Shown in pieces: positions 43,767-52,199 of a stretch of 64,000 bases of DNA. The stretch lies in NCBI GenBank assembly GCA_041685915.1, contig JAWLEV010000002.1, positions 1-64,000 of the forward strand. Reading direction: 5' to 3'. The notes under the pieces were generated by a model. That model did no database searches. It worked only from the letters and a program-made list of their open reading frames with translations, and had not been told where the DNA came from. The translations under genes were made by a program, and so were the position numbers. Positions within the stretch are counted from its first letter, which is position 1, and each line of letters starts with the position of its first letter. Source of the stretch: JAWLEV01 sp041685915 (GTDB lineage Bacteria; Chloroflexota; Anaerolineae; UBA1429).

Positions 43767-44924
43767 ATGTCTGAGCGTATTGCACAGCGTCTTCACTCCA
43801 TTCCCCCCTCTGGTCTGCTCGAGTTCTTTGATATTCTGGCCACCATGGACGACGTCCTCTCCCTGGGCATCGGGGAGCCGGATCTGCGCACGCCGGAGCC
43901 CATCGCCCAGGCGGGTATCGATGCCATCCGTCGAGGGCAGACGGGCTACACGTCGAACGCGGGAATGCGCGAGCTCCGTGAGGCCATCACCGCTGACCTC
44001 GCGGCGCGGTACGACGTCCACTATGACCCAGAGACCGAGATCCTGGTCACCGTGGGCGTCTCGGAGGCGCTCCATGCCGCCCTTCTCTCCCTCGTCGATG
44101 CCGGCGACGGCGTCCTGCTGCCCGAACCTTGTTTCGTGGCCTATGCCCCGTGCGTCCGTTTTGCCGACGGTGTGGTGCAATCGGTGCCCACCAGGGCGAG
44201 GGAGGACTTTCAGGTGACCCGTGAGGCGCTTGAGGATGCCGTGGATGCGCGCACCAAGGCCCTGCTGCTGAGCTATCCCAACAATCCCACCGGAGCCGTC
44301 ATGTCGCGCGAACGTCTCGGCGACGTGGCCCGCTTTGCTCGGGAGCGCGATCTGATCGTGCTTTCGGACGAGATCTATGATCGTTTCGTCTATGGGGTGG
44401 AGCACGTATGCTTTGCCGCGCTGCTGGATATGCGGGCGCACACCGTCCTGTTGGGAGGCTTTAGCAAATGCTATGCCATGACGGGATGGCGTATCGGATA
44501 TGCGTGTGGGCCCCGGGATATCATTCAGGCCATGCACAAAGTGCATCAATACACCATCATGTCCGCGCCCACCCTGGCCCAGGCCGGCGCCCTGGAGGCG
44601 CTCCGCCATTCTGGGGACTGTTCCGAACGGATCCTTCAAGAATTCTCTCAGAGGCGGGATGTCGTGGTGCAGGCTCTGGACGAGATCGGCCTGCCCTGCG
44701 TCGAGCCGCGCGGGGCCATGTACGCCTTTCCTTCCATCGCGCAGACGGGATTGACCTCGGCCGAGTTCTCCGAGGGGCTCTTGCGGGAGGAAAAGGTGGC
44801 CGTGGTGCCCGGCGAGGCCTTTGGCGAGGCGGGAAGGGGACATGTACGGATCGCCTATACCGTACCGGCGGGCGTCCTTGAGGAAGCCCTGGAGCGTATC
44901 TATCGCTTTGTGCGCCGGTTGTGA
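43767..44924 (+). CDS. PLP-dependent class I/II aminotransferase
   Basis: 385 residues. Motifs: SLGIGEPDLRTPEPI, TSNAGMRELREAI, LLSYPNNPTGAV, SDEIYDRFVY and GGFSKCYAMTGWRIGY, in which the Lys binds PLP. The late RGHVRIAYT supplies the Arg for the substrate carboxylate. It is of the aspartate-aminotransferase family; exact substrate not determined. The 248-bp divergent region to nnr contains TATAAT at 43641-43646 but no convincing -35. Confidence 0.85.
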   Translation: MSERIAQRLHSIPPSGLLEFFDILATMDDVLSLGIGEPDLRTPEPIAQAGIDAIRRGQTGYTSNAGMRELREAITADLAARYDVHYDPETEILVTVGVSEALHAALLSLVDAGDGVLLPEPCFVAYAPCVRFADGVVQSVPTRAREDFQVTREALEDAVDARTKALLLSYPNNPTGAVMSRERLGDVARFARERDLIVLSDEIYDRFVYGVEHVCFAALLDMRAHTVLLGGFSKCYAMTGWRIGYACGPRDIIQAMHKVHQYTIMSAPTLAQAGALEALRHSGDCSERILQEFSQRRDVVVQALDEIGLPCVEPRGAMYAFPSIAQTGLTSAEFSEGLLREEKVAVVPGEAFGEAGRGHVRIAYTVPAGVLEEALERIYRFVRRL

Positions 44925-44978
44925 GGGGGGCGTGGTATCGACGTAGATTTTGCCTCCTTTCCGCTATTGCATACTTCT

Positions 44979-45008
44979 TTGACACCCTCGGCTTCTCCCG
45001 GGTAGAAT
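44979..45008 (+). promoter_or_regulatory. Promoter of the second sugar-acid operon
   Basis: TTGACA (44979-44984), 18 bp, TAGAAT (45003-45008), about 40 nt before the enolase-family start at 45048. Confidence 0.7.
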
Positions 45009-45047
45009 GGACTCGTCATTATGAATGGCCTGACAAGGAGACCCCCC

Positions 45048-46151
45048 ATGCAAATTACCGACGTCACGCTGACCCCCGTTTACTCTCGCCGGGAGACGGG
45101 CATCGCCTCGCCCCACGTCATCGTGCAGTTGCACACCGACGAGGGGCTGGTGGGTCTGGGAGAGATGTCCGACCTGGGCCACGGCAACTATCGCTTCGAC
45201 CTGGACGACCTGCGAGAGAGTATCCTCTACTTTCTGGAGGGTGAGGATCCCCTGAACTATGGCCCGCTGACGCGGGCGGCCCGGACGCGGTTCCCCGGGG
45301 GCGGCGCCCTGAGGGAGGGGATCGAGATTGCCATCTTTGACCTGCTGGGCAAGGCCAAGGACCAGTCCATCGCCGAGGTGTTGGGCGGCGGTTATCGGGA
45401 CAAGATCCGCGTCTGCTATCCCATCTTTCGCATGTTCCATATGGACGAGGTGGAGGAGAACGTGGCCCGCGTGGAACGCCGCATGAACGAGGGACAGGAC
45501 ATGTTCCGCCTCTACTGCGGCGGCAATGTGGAGGCCGACGAGGCCTTTCTCAAGGCCGTGCGTGACCGCTGGGGCGATCGGTTTGTGCTCAAGTCGCTGG
45601 ATCTGAGCGGCCGTCTGCCCTGGAAAAAGAGCCTGGACGTGTTGGAGAGGTTGCGGCCCTACGAGCCCATCCTGGCCGAGTCCGTCTGTGACCGACGCGA
45701 CCCTGAGGGGCAGTACGAAGTCCGCGTGCGCACCGATCTGCCCATCAGTGAGCATATCAGTTCCACCCAGCAGGCCATGGATTTCGCCCAGAATCGCTAC
45801 GTGGATATCTACAACGTGAGCCTGGCCGGAGCCGGCGGCTTTACCAGTGCCCTGCGCATCGCGCGGATCGCCCAGGCGGCGGGCATCTCCTGTCTGGTGG
45901 GCACCACCCAGGAACTGTCCGTCGGTGTGGCGGCCCAGGCCATGTTCGGTGCCGTGCTGGAGAACCTGGACTATCCCTCGGACATGACCGGCGGCCTGCT
46001 CTATAGGGACGACGTGGTGGTGGATCGGGTGCAATATGAGAATGGCTACCTCCTGGTGCCCGACGGTCCCGGTGTGGGCATGGCTCTGGACGAGGACAAG
46101 TTGGCCGCCCTGGAGCGCCCCCTGAGTTCCCTCCCCGTGGAGGCCTGGTAG
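45048..46151 (+). CDS. Enolase-superfamily protein, atypical KxK region
   Basis: 367 residues from ATG 45048 with AAGGAGA upstream. Capping domain with LHTDEGLVGLGEM, then barrel: FRLYCGG where KxK would lie, VLKSLDLSGR (Asp ligand), ILAESVCDRR (Glu ligand) and PISEHISS (third Glu ligand). The missing KxK base suggests a different reaction or acid/base arrangement. VEAW-stop lies within a direct repeat found again 975 bp downstream. Probably a sugar-acid dehydratase relative; followed by a DapA-type aldolase gene. Confidence 0.75.
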   Translation: MQITDVTLTPVYSRRETGIASPHVIVQLHTDEGLVGLGEMSDLGHGNYRFDLDDLRESILYFLEGEDPLNYGPLTRAARTRFPGGGALREGIEIAIFDLLGKAKDQSIAEVLGGGYRDKIRVCYPIFRMFHMDEVEENVARVERRMNEGQDMFRLYCGGNVEADEAFLKAVRDRWGDRFVLKSLDLSGRLPWKKSLDVLERLRPYEPILAESVCDRRDPEGQYEVRVRTDLPISEHISSTQQAMDFAQNRYVDIYNVSLAGAGGFTSALRIARIAQAAGISCLVGTTQELSVGVAAQAMFGAVLENLDYPSDMTGGLLYRDDVVVDRVQYENGYLLVPDGPGVGMALDEDKLAALERPLSSLPVEAW

Positions 46152-46177
46152 GTATCGACTGCGATTGAGAAGGAAGA
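46134..46177 (+). repeat. Direct repeat, left copy, flanking toxin-antitoxin genes
   Basis: 44 bp including the last codons of the enolase-family gene and the following AAGGA region. About 37 of 44 bases match the right copy at 47109-47152 (CCCGTAGAGGCCTGGTAGG and on to the RBS of the aldolase). The pair encloses the whole toxin-antitoxin module. Confidence 0.75.
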
Positions 46178-46249
46178 GTTGACTATCCTGCCCATAGTGA
46201 CTATTGGAAGCCGTCTCTCGCACCGATGCGGGAGGCGGTTATCTGGGAG

Positions 46250-46288
46250 TTGGCGACCTCTTAAAGCAGCATTATACTGATTATCAGT
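46250..46288 (+). promoter_or_regulatory. Promoter and operator of the toxin-antitoxin module
   Basis: TTGGCG (46250-46255), 17 bp, TATACT (46273-46278). An inverted repeat ACTGA-TTA-TCAGT (46276-46288) overlaps the -10 end, as expected for autorepression by the Phd-type antitoxin. Confidence 0.6.
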
Positions 46289-46323
46289 GTGGTGAGGCTC
46301 TCGGTGAGAGGAGGCACGAAGAG

Positions 46324-46650
46324 ATGAGCACCCAAAGAGTTGCCATAGGACGGGTAAAACGGGACATCTCCGAACTGGTCAACCGCGTCGCTTATGGCGG
46401 GGAGAGGATCATTTTGACCTCTCGTGGTAAGCCCAAGGCGGCACTGATCAGTCTCGCGGATTACGAGCGGTTGCAACAGGAGCAGCAAGGGGACCGCTTG
46501 GCGCACTGGGAGGCATGGGTGATAGAATGTGAAAGATTGAGCGACCAGATCATGGCTCGCCGTCAGGAAGAACCGTTGGATCTGGATGCCCTCTGGGAAG
46601 CGACGCGAGCGGATCTGGAGGCGCGCGATGAGCGAACGGTTGGTCATTGA
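46324..46650 (+). CDS. Phd/YefM-family antitoxin
   Basis: 108 residues from ATG 46324, with GAGGAGG upstream; the open frame from 46204 has no such site. N-terminal DNA-binding fold RVAIGRVKRDISELVNRVAYGGERIILTSRGKPKAALIS has the Phd pattern. The C-terminal helical tail (RRQEEPLDLDALWEATRADLEARDE) would block the toxin. It overlaps the toxin start by 23 bp, giving coupled translation. Confidence 0.85.
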   Translation: MSTQRVAIGRVKRDISELVNRVAYGGERIILTSRGKPKAALISLADYERLQQEQQGDRLAHWEAWVIECERLSDQIMARRQEEPLDLDALWEATRADLEARDERTVGH

Positions 46651-47059
46651 TGCCAGCTTTGCGTTCAGGTTGATTCTGCCTGGTCCGCATCAGGAACGCT
46701 ATCGGGCTTTGGCAGCACAGTGGCACAGGGAGGATTATCTGTTGTGCACCCCTACGCTGTGGATCTATGAGATCACCTCCGCCTTTTGCAAGGTAGCGGC
46801 CTTTGGACAGATCGGCCGCGATCAGGGACGTCAAGCACTGGCGCTAGCGCAGAAACCGGGTGTGCGGTTGTTCCCGCCCGACGATACCCAGACCAGATTG
46901 GCTTTTGACTGGACGATGCGGCTGAAGCGTGCTGCGGCATATGATAGCTTTTATCTGGCGTTGGCAGAGACATTGCAGAGTGAATTCTGGACGGCGGACA
47001 AGGGCTTGAGCAATGCCGCCGATGTTTCCTGGATACACTTGGTAGATGAATCGCTTTGA
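46628..47059 (+). CDS. VapC-like PIN-domain toxin
   Basis: 143 residues from ATG 46628. The acidic active-site residues of PIN ribonucleases are present: VIDASFA (Asp), WIYEITSAF (Glu), AYDSFYLALAE (Asp) and WTADKGLS (Asp). Members cleave tRNA or rRNA when freed from the antitoxin. The pair is flanked by 44-bp direct repeats and separates an enolase-family gene from its likely partner aldolase. Confidence 0.87.
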   Translation: MSERLVIDASFAFRLILPGPHQERYRALAAQWHREDYLLCTPTLWIYEITSAFCKVAAFGQIGRDQGRQALALAQKPGVRLFPPDDTQTRLAFDWTMRLKRAAAYDSFYLALAETLQSEFWTADKGLSNAADVSWIHLVDESL

Positions 47060-47108
47060 ACGTCTGTCAATCCTTAAAGGGAAGGAGAAACGCTTCACTG
47101 TTCTCCTT

Positions 47109-47152
47109 CCCGTAGAGGCCTGGTAGGCATTGATTGCAACTGAGAAGGAGGA
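47109..47152 (+). repeat. Direct repeat, right copy, flanking toxin-antitoxin genes
   Basis: Matches 46134-46177 at about 37 of 44 positions and supplies the AAGGAGG site of the aldolase gene. It still contains a remnant of the enolase-family coding end (GAGGCCTGGTAG). Confidence 0.75.
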
Positions 47153-47156
47153 TACC

Positions 47157-48059
47157 ATGAAGGAAGGCTGGCGCGGCATTTTTTCTATTGCGGCAACGCC
47201 CTTTGATGAACAAGGGGAACTGCTCTTTGATGACCTGGCTCACATTGTCGATTGGATCGTTCGTGCGGGAGCCCATGGCGTAGTTTGGCCGGTGGGCCAC
47301 AGCGAATTTACTGCGCTCTCGCATAAAGAACGTATGCAGGGCACAGAAGTAGCGGTCGAGACGGTGGCAGGGCGGGCACCCGTCATCATCGGCGTCTCGG
47401 CCCAGTGCCGCCCGGAGGCCGTCTTCTATGCGGAGCGCGCCGGCGAGTGCGGGGCCGACGGGGTCATCGCCATGCTGCCCCGGGGGTTCGATGCCGGCAA
47501 ATACGACCTCATCCTCGCCTACTATAGGGAGATCGCCGAGGCTGCCGCGCTGCCCGTCTTTATCCAGAATCAGGGACCACCCTGGGCGGGGCTGCCGGCG
47601 GAGACCATCGTGCGGCTCTGTCGCGACATTCCCTTGGTCGAGTACGTCAAGGAGGAAAAGCCGCCCCAGACAACCTCTTGCCAGGAGATCCTCGATATCT
47701 GTGGCGACGACATGCGCGGCGTTTTCTCCGGCGGGGGCGGCTCCTGGCTCATCTCCGAGATGCAGCGGGGCATCAGCGGCTGCTTCCCGGGTTCCCCCGT
47801 GACCGATATCGTGGTGCAGGTATGGAATCTGTGGCACGATGGCGAGCGGAAAAGGGCGCGGGAACTGCACAACCGCCACGCCGCCTATATGAGGATCTGG
47901 CGGGGCATGCCCGCTGGCGCGCGTAAGCAGATCCTCGTCCGACGTGGCGTCATCAGCACAGCTTTTGTGCGTAACGAGGGCATCGCCGAACTGGACGATG
48001 TCGATTCCAAAGAGCTCGATTACGCCCTGGCGCTGCTGGCTCCCGATTTCACCGTCTAA
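47157..48059 (+). CDS. DapA/KDG-aldolase family protein
   Basis: 300 residues from ATG 47157 (AAGGAGG 5 nt upstream). GIFSIAATPFDEQGELLFDDL and WPVGHSEFTALS give the start and substrate loop; the Schiff-base Lys is in VEYVKEEKPP (about 164). The family's catalytic Tyr motif position reads NQGPPWAG. Members include dihydrodipicolinate synthase and 2-keto-3-deoxy sugar-acid aldolases. Lying between two enolase-family dehydratase genes, it would cleave a 2-keto-3-deoxy acid. Followed by a clear terminator. Confidence 0.82.
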   Translation: MKEGWRGIFSIAATPFDEQGELLFDDLAHIVDWIVRAGAHGVVWPVGHSEFTALSHKERMQGTEVAVETVAGRAPVIIGVSAQCRPEAVFYAERAGECGADGVIAMLPRGFDAGKYDLILAYYREIAEAAALPVFIQNQGPPWAGLPAETIVRLCRDIPLVEYVKEEKPPQTTSCQEILDICGDDMRGVFSGGGGSWLISEMQRGISGCFPGSPVTDIVVQVWNLWHDGERKRARELHNRHAAYMRIWRGMPAGARKQILVRRGVISTAFVRNEGIAELDDVDSKELDYALALLAPDFTV

Positions 48060-48064
48060 CAAGG

Positions 48065-48109
48065 AGGGGCCATGGCGTCACCGCGAGTATGTGGTGGTCC
48101 ATGGCCCCT
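48065..48109 (+). terminator. Rho-independent terminator after the aldolase gene
   Basis: AGGGGCCATGG (48065-48075) and CCATGGCCCCT (48099-48109) form a perfect 11-bp stem with a 23-nt loop that itself has CACC/GGTG pairing. TTTCCCCTTT follows. Confidence 0.65.
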
Positions 48110-48212
48110 TTCCCCTTTACCGTCGTCGACCTTCCCGTTCTTGACCGCTCCCCGCCGATCTCATATGCTAGGGCCAATACGATACGTTTTCTGAGATAAA
48201 GGAGGATCGAGC

Positions 48213-49295
48213 ATGGAGATCACGGGAGTAAAGGTCCACCATGTGGAATGGGAGCGCGGACCATACCACTGGCGCGATGGCATCATGCCCAACGACCCCA
48301 CGGGGCGGACTGGCCTGCTGCGCATCATGACCGACGAGGGTGTCGAGGGGCTTTCGCCCTATCGTGGGGGAGCGAACCTTGAGGAGGTCAAGTGGCAACT
48401 CGTGGGGGCTGACCCCTTGAATATAGAGCGCATATGGCAAGATTTTTGGCGCAATCTGCGCACCTCGCGTCTGGGAAGCGCCATCGGCGCCGTGGACGTA
48501 GCCCTCTGGGATCTGTACGGCAAGGTGTGTGATCTGCCCGTCTACAAGTTGCTGGGTGGCATGCGCGATCGCATTCCGGCCTATGCCAGCACGGTGACCC
48601 TGGACTCTATAGAGGAGTTCATGGAACTGGCCGACGACGTCCTGGAAAAGGGATACAGGGCCATCAAACTCCACGCCTGGGGACGGCTCGAGGAGGACGC
48701 CGCCCTGTGCAAGGCCCTCCGAGCAAAGGTGGGAGACGACATCACCCTCATGTACGACGCCTCCAGCATGTTCAACCTGTATGAAGAGGCCCTGTGGTTC
48801 GGGCGCCAGTTGGAGGAGGCGGACTATTTCTGGTATGAGGAGCCCATGGATCACTTTAATATCACCGCCCTGGCGCGCCTGGCTGAGGCACTGGATATCC
48901 CCCTGGCCACGGCGGAGGCCACCCATGGCGGCCCCTGGGACGCCCTGACACACATCAGTAATGGTGCGGCGGATATCATCCTCAGCGGTCCCCTGGACGA
49001 GTACAAGGGCGGATTCACCGGCGTCATGAAGACGGCCCACATCTGTGAGGGCTTTGGCATGATGTGCGCCATGCACGGAAGTTCCATCGCTTCGCTGCAC
49101 GCCGCCTGTGCCATCTATAACACGAAATACTTTGAGCGTCTGGTGCCCGCCACCTACTATACCCCGCCGGGGGTCAAGACGGCGGCCACGGAAATAGACG
49201 ACGAGGGGTATGCCCAGCCGTGGGATGATCCCGGCCTGGGACTGCGCATCGATTGGGACTGGGTCGAGGAGCATACGGTGGGCGTCGAGGAGTAG
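48213..49295 (+). CDS. Enolase-superfamily sugar-acid dehydratase
   Basis: 360 residues, AAAGGAGG upstream of the ATG. Barrel motifs: AIKLHAWG (KxH), LMYDASS (Asp ligand), WYEEPM (Glu ligand), ATAEATHGG (third Glu ligand) and late MCAMHGSS, whose His could act as the base. The KxH and H pattern resembles galactonate- or gluconate-type dehydratases. Separate from the aldolase by a terminator, so it may have its own promoter (none clear by eye). Confidence 0.8.
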   Translation: MEITGVKVHHVEWERGPYHWRDGIMPNDPTGRTGLLRIMTDEGVEGLSPYRGGANLEEVKWQLVGADPLNIERIWQDFWRNLRTSRLGSAIGAVDVALWDLYGKVCDLPVYKLLGGMRDRIPAYASTVTLDSIEEFMELADDVLEKGYRAIKLHAWGRLEEDAALCKALRAKVGDDITLMYDASSMFNLYEEALWFGRQLEEADYFWYEEPMDHFNITALARLAEALDIPLATAEATHGGPWDALTHISNGAADIILSGPLDEYKGGFTGVMKTAHICEGFGMMCAMHGSSIASLHAACAIYNTKYFERLVPATYYTPPGVKTAATEIDDEGYAQPWDDPGLGLRIDWDWVEEHTVGVEE

Positions 49296-49420
49296 CAGGC
49301 GCGCCAGATTCCCGTCGGGATGGCTGCGTTTAATCCAGCGGGTCAACGTGGGGAGAAAAGGTGATATATGGAGAGACGAGCATCTCATTTTGGTAGGCGC
49401 CCATTTTATCGTGGCTTTGG

Positions 49421-49665
49421 GGTGCACGCAAATGTTGTAGCTGACTTACCATTCCCCGTCCGCGCAGGCGGCTTTAGGACTGCAGAATGGCAGCGCCATT
49501 CTGCCAGGCTACCGAGGGTGGCCCAATTGGCCGGTAGGCCTCAAACGCTGGCTTCAGAGGGGGAGGGATGGGGAACGAACGTCCCAAATATGCTCGGCGT
49601 AAAGCCCAGCGCTAAGGCGCTTCGCGCCGGGCGTCGACGCAGGTCGACGCGTCTGGGGAGCGTCT
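49421..49665 (+). repeat. Palindrome-rich interspersed repeat, copy A
   Basis: Homologous in inverted orientation to 60901-61098. Shared blocks include CGTCCGCGCAGGCGG, GGGGAACGAACGTCC, AAGCCCAGCGCTAAGGC and a perfect 8-bp hairpin GCGTCGAC-GCAG-GTCGACGC (49631-49650). Copy A carries an extra module of about 50 bp with a 10-bp hairpin (49482-49504). The gene-free region 49296-49862 otherwise contains only the promoter at 49761-49788. Confidence 0.75.
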
Positions 49666-49760
49666 ACGGGTGTGCTTATGCTACTTGTGCTCTCAGACTC
49701 CTCTTTCTGCCACAGCCGATGATTTCAACAGACTTTGCGTGCATCCGCCTTTGCGTAACT

Positions 49761-49788
49761 TTGAAGTAGGAACAAAGACGCGTATAAT
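49761..49788 (+). promoter_or_regulatory. Promoter of the uracil-DNA glycosylase gene
   Basis: TTGAAG (49761-49766), 16 bp, perfect TATAAT (49783-49788), about 70 nt before ATG 49863. Confidence 0.6.
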
Positions 49789-49862
49789 TAATGAGGAAAG
49801 TCAAGAAAGCGTATGCTTTTGGGCTTTAAGTGAAGGATTTGTACCATGCGGGGAGGCCTGAG

Positions 49863-50465
49863 ATGCAGGAGCTCGAGAAGATCAGTGAACAGATTCGACA
49901 GTGTGAAAAGTGTCCCTTGGCAGAGGGCCGCACCCACGCCGTGCCGGGAACGGGACCGGCGGATGCCGACATCATGTTCATCGGAGAGGCTCCCGGCTTT
50001 CACGAGGACCGGCAGGGGTTGCCCTTTGTTGGCGCGGCGGGAGAGTTTTTGAACGAACTCCTCGCCTCCATCGGCCTCTCTCGTGAGGATGTATATATAA
50101 CGAACGTTATCAAGTGTCGCCCGCCAGGGAACCGTGATCCCCAAGCCGATGAGATAGAGGCCTGTCGGCCATATCTGGATAAGCAGATCGAGATCATCGA
50201 TCCCGAGATGATCGTCACCCTGGGTCGCTTTTCCATGCAGTTGGCCTTCTCCGATGTGACCATCACGCGCGTTCACGGGACGCCTAAACGGGTGGACGAC
50301 ATCCTGTATTTTCCCATGTTTCATCCCGCTGCTGCGCTGCATCAACCGCGGTATCGTCCTCTGATTGAGGAGGACATCAAAAAGATACCCGAGATCCTTG
50401 ATGACGTGGAATCCTTTGCAGTTGAAGAAAATTCAGAAAAACCAAAACAGTTAGGATTATTTTAA
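49863..50465 (+). CDS. Family 4 uracil-DNA glycosylase
   Basis: 200 residues from ATG 49863 (GGGGAGG at 8 nt; a GTG at 49830 is the other option). The iron-sulfur cysteines CEKC (14, 17) and later Cys in KCRPPGNRDP and EACRPYL fit family 4. GEAPGFHEDRQGLPFVG (41 on) is the uracil-recognition motif and MFHPAAAL the leucine-loop motif. Removes uracil from DNA; family 4 is common in thermophiles and anaerobes. The stop is followed directly by the RNase J start. Confidence 0.92.
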   Translation: MQELEKISEQIRQCEKCPLAEGRTHAVPGTGPADADIMFIGEAPGFHEDRQGLPFVGAAGEFLNELLASIGLSREDVYITNVIKCRPPGNRDPQADEIEACRPYLDKQIEIIDPEMIVTLGRFSMQLAFSDVTITRVHGTPKRVDDILYFPMFHPAAALHQPRYRPLIEEDIKKIPEILDDVESFAVEENSEKPKQLGLF

Positions 50466-52124
50466 ATGTTTAACGAAACGCTATCTGAAGGAAAACTACG
50501 CCTGACCCCCCTGGGGGGTTTGGGCGAAATTGGACGTAATATGCTCGTCCTCGAATATGGGGAGAGCATCGTCATCATCGACGCGGGGTTCATGTTCCCC
50601 GAGGTCGACATGTTGGGCATCGACATGGTCATTCCCGATCTGAGCTACGTGTCCGAGCGGGCAGACCGCGTCGAGGCGGTGATCATCACCCATGGTCACC
50701 TGGATCATATCGGGGCCCTGCCCTATCTCATGGAAAAGGTCGATGCCCCCATCTATGCCACGCGGTTGACGCGCGGGCTGATCGAACTCAAAATGCACGA
50801 GAGCCACATCCAAAAGGCTGATATACGCCTTATCGAGGCCGGTGGTACGCTCAGTGTCGCGCCTTTTGATTTCGAGTTCTTCCACGTGAACCACAGCATC
50901 CCGGATGGCGTCGGTATGGCCATCGACACGCCCGTGGGACTGCTGGTGCACTCGGGAGATTTCAAGTTCGATCCTACGCCGGTGTACGATCGCCCCACCG
51001 ATTTGGGCAAGCTGGCAGAATTGGGGGAGCGAGGGGTGCTTCTTTTTCTATCGGACAGCACAAATTCCGAGACCCCCGGTCACACGCCATCGGAACAGGC
51101 CCTGGGCGAGACCATATCTCGCCTTTTCAACCGGGCCAAGGGGCGCGTACTTCTGACCACCTTTGCCTCCAACATCTCGCGCATACAGCAGGCCATGGAC
51201 ATCTCTCAGGAGTATGGCCGCCGCATCGCCGTGGTGGGTCGAAGCATGCGCGAGAACTTGGGCGTCGCCCGCGAGTTGGGATATCTGAAGGTGCCCGATG
51301 AGGCGCTCATCAATCTGAATCAGATCGACGATATACCCGATCACAGACTGACACTGCTCTGTACCGGGAGCCAGGGAGAACCCACCTCCGCCCTGGTACG
51401 TATGGGACAGAGGCGCTATCACTCTGTGAGCATCGTTCCCGGGGATACCATCATCATCTCTGCAAGCGCTATCCCGGGCAACGAGGAGCTCATCAACCGC
51501 ACTCTCGACAACCTGTTCCGCCTGGGCGCCGACGTCTATTACGATGAAATATTGGACGTCCACGTCTCGGGGCATGCCAGCCAGGAGGAGCAAAGGTTGG
51601 TCCTGAGCCTCGTGCGTCCCGAATATTTCGTGCCCATCCATGGCGAGTATCGCCACCTCGTGCTACATGGCAAGCTGGCGGAGCGGTGCGGCGTGGCGCC
51701 GGAGAACGTCCTGATCGCCGAGACGGGGGACGTGCTGGAGATCACCCCCTCACGGGTGGAACTTATCAAGGATATCCACGATCGCAACGTCTTTGTGGAC
51801 GGACGCAGCGTGGGCGACGTTGGACGCGACGTGATTGAGGAACGACAGGCTCTGGCCCGCAACGGTTTTCTCGTGGCCACCGTCATGGTGGACAAATATA
51901 CTGGCGGCATACTGGGGGAGCCAACCATCATCACGCAGGGCTTTGTCAAAAAGGCCGAATCGAAAGAGACCCTGGAGGGGATAAAAGAAGAGATCGAAGA
52001 GGCCGTCGAGGGCGGAGGCACGCGTGCAGAAATGGAGCGCAGCGTGCGGAGTCGCCTGCAGAGCTATATGTCGACGGCCCTTGGCCGGCGCCCCATCGTG
52101 ATCACAGAGGTCAAAAAGGTCTAA
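50466..52124 (+). CDS. rnj: Ribonuclease J
   Basis: 552 residues of the beta-CASP metallo-beta-lactamase RNase J family. HGHLDHIG (about 76-83) gives the zinc ligands, then HSGDFKFDP, LLFLSDSTN, and the beta-CASP region with LTTFASNISRIQQ and CTGSQGEP. The C-terminal domain ends in RPIVITEVKKV. It acts in mRNA decay and rRNA maturation as an endo- and 5'-exonuclease. Its ATG follows the UDG stop with no gap. Confidence 0.95.
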   Translation: MFNETLSEGKLRLTPLGGLGEIGRNMLVLEYGESIVIIDAGFMFPEVDMLGIDMVIPDLSYVSERADRVEAVIITHGHLDHIGALPYLMEKVDAPIYATRLTRGLIELKMHESHIQKADIRLIEAGGTLSVAPFDFEFFHVNHSIPDGVGMAIDTPVGLLVHSGDFKFDPTPVYDRPTDLGKLAELGERGVLLFLSDSTNSETPGHTPSEQALGETISRLFNRAKGRVLLTTFASNISRIQQAMDISQEYGRRIAVVGRSMRENLGVARELGYLKVPDEALINLNQIDDIPDHRLTLLCTGSQGEPTSALVRMGQRRYHSVSIVPGDTIIISASAIPGNEELINRTLDNLFRLGADVYYDEILDVHVSGHASQEEQRLVLSLVRPEYFVPIHGEYRHLVLHGKLAERCGVAPENVLIAETGDVLEITPSRVELIKDIHDRNVFVDGRSVGDVGRDVIEERQALARNGFLVATVMVDKYTGGILGEPTIITQGFVKKAESKETLEGIKEEIEEAVEGGGTRAEMERSVRSRLQSYMSTALGRRPIVITEVKKV

Positions 52125-52199
52125 ACCCTCGCCCACGCACGTATCGCATAATGGAGGGTGTTCCTCCAATGTTTATCTTTACCGCTAAGAATCTCGGCC

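Noticed and set aside
44964..46223. 419-codon open frame on the minus strand
   Set aside because: Covers the enolase-family gene in reverse; no RBS or motifs, and the plus-strand gene is well supported.
49368..49769. 133-codon plus-strand frame
   Set aside because: It is made of the palindromic repeat A; the translated phrases reflect the repeat and not a protein family.
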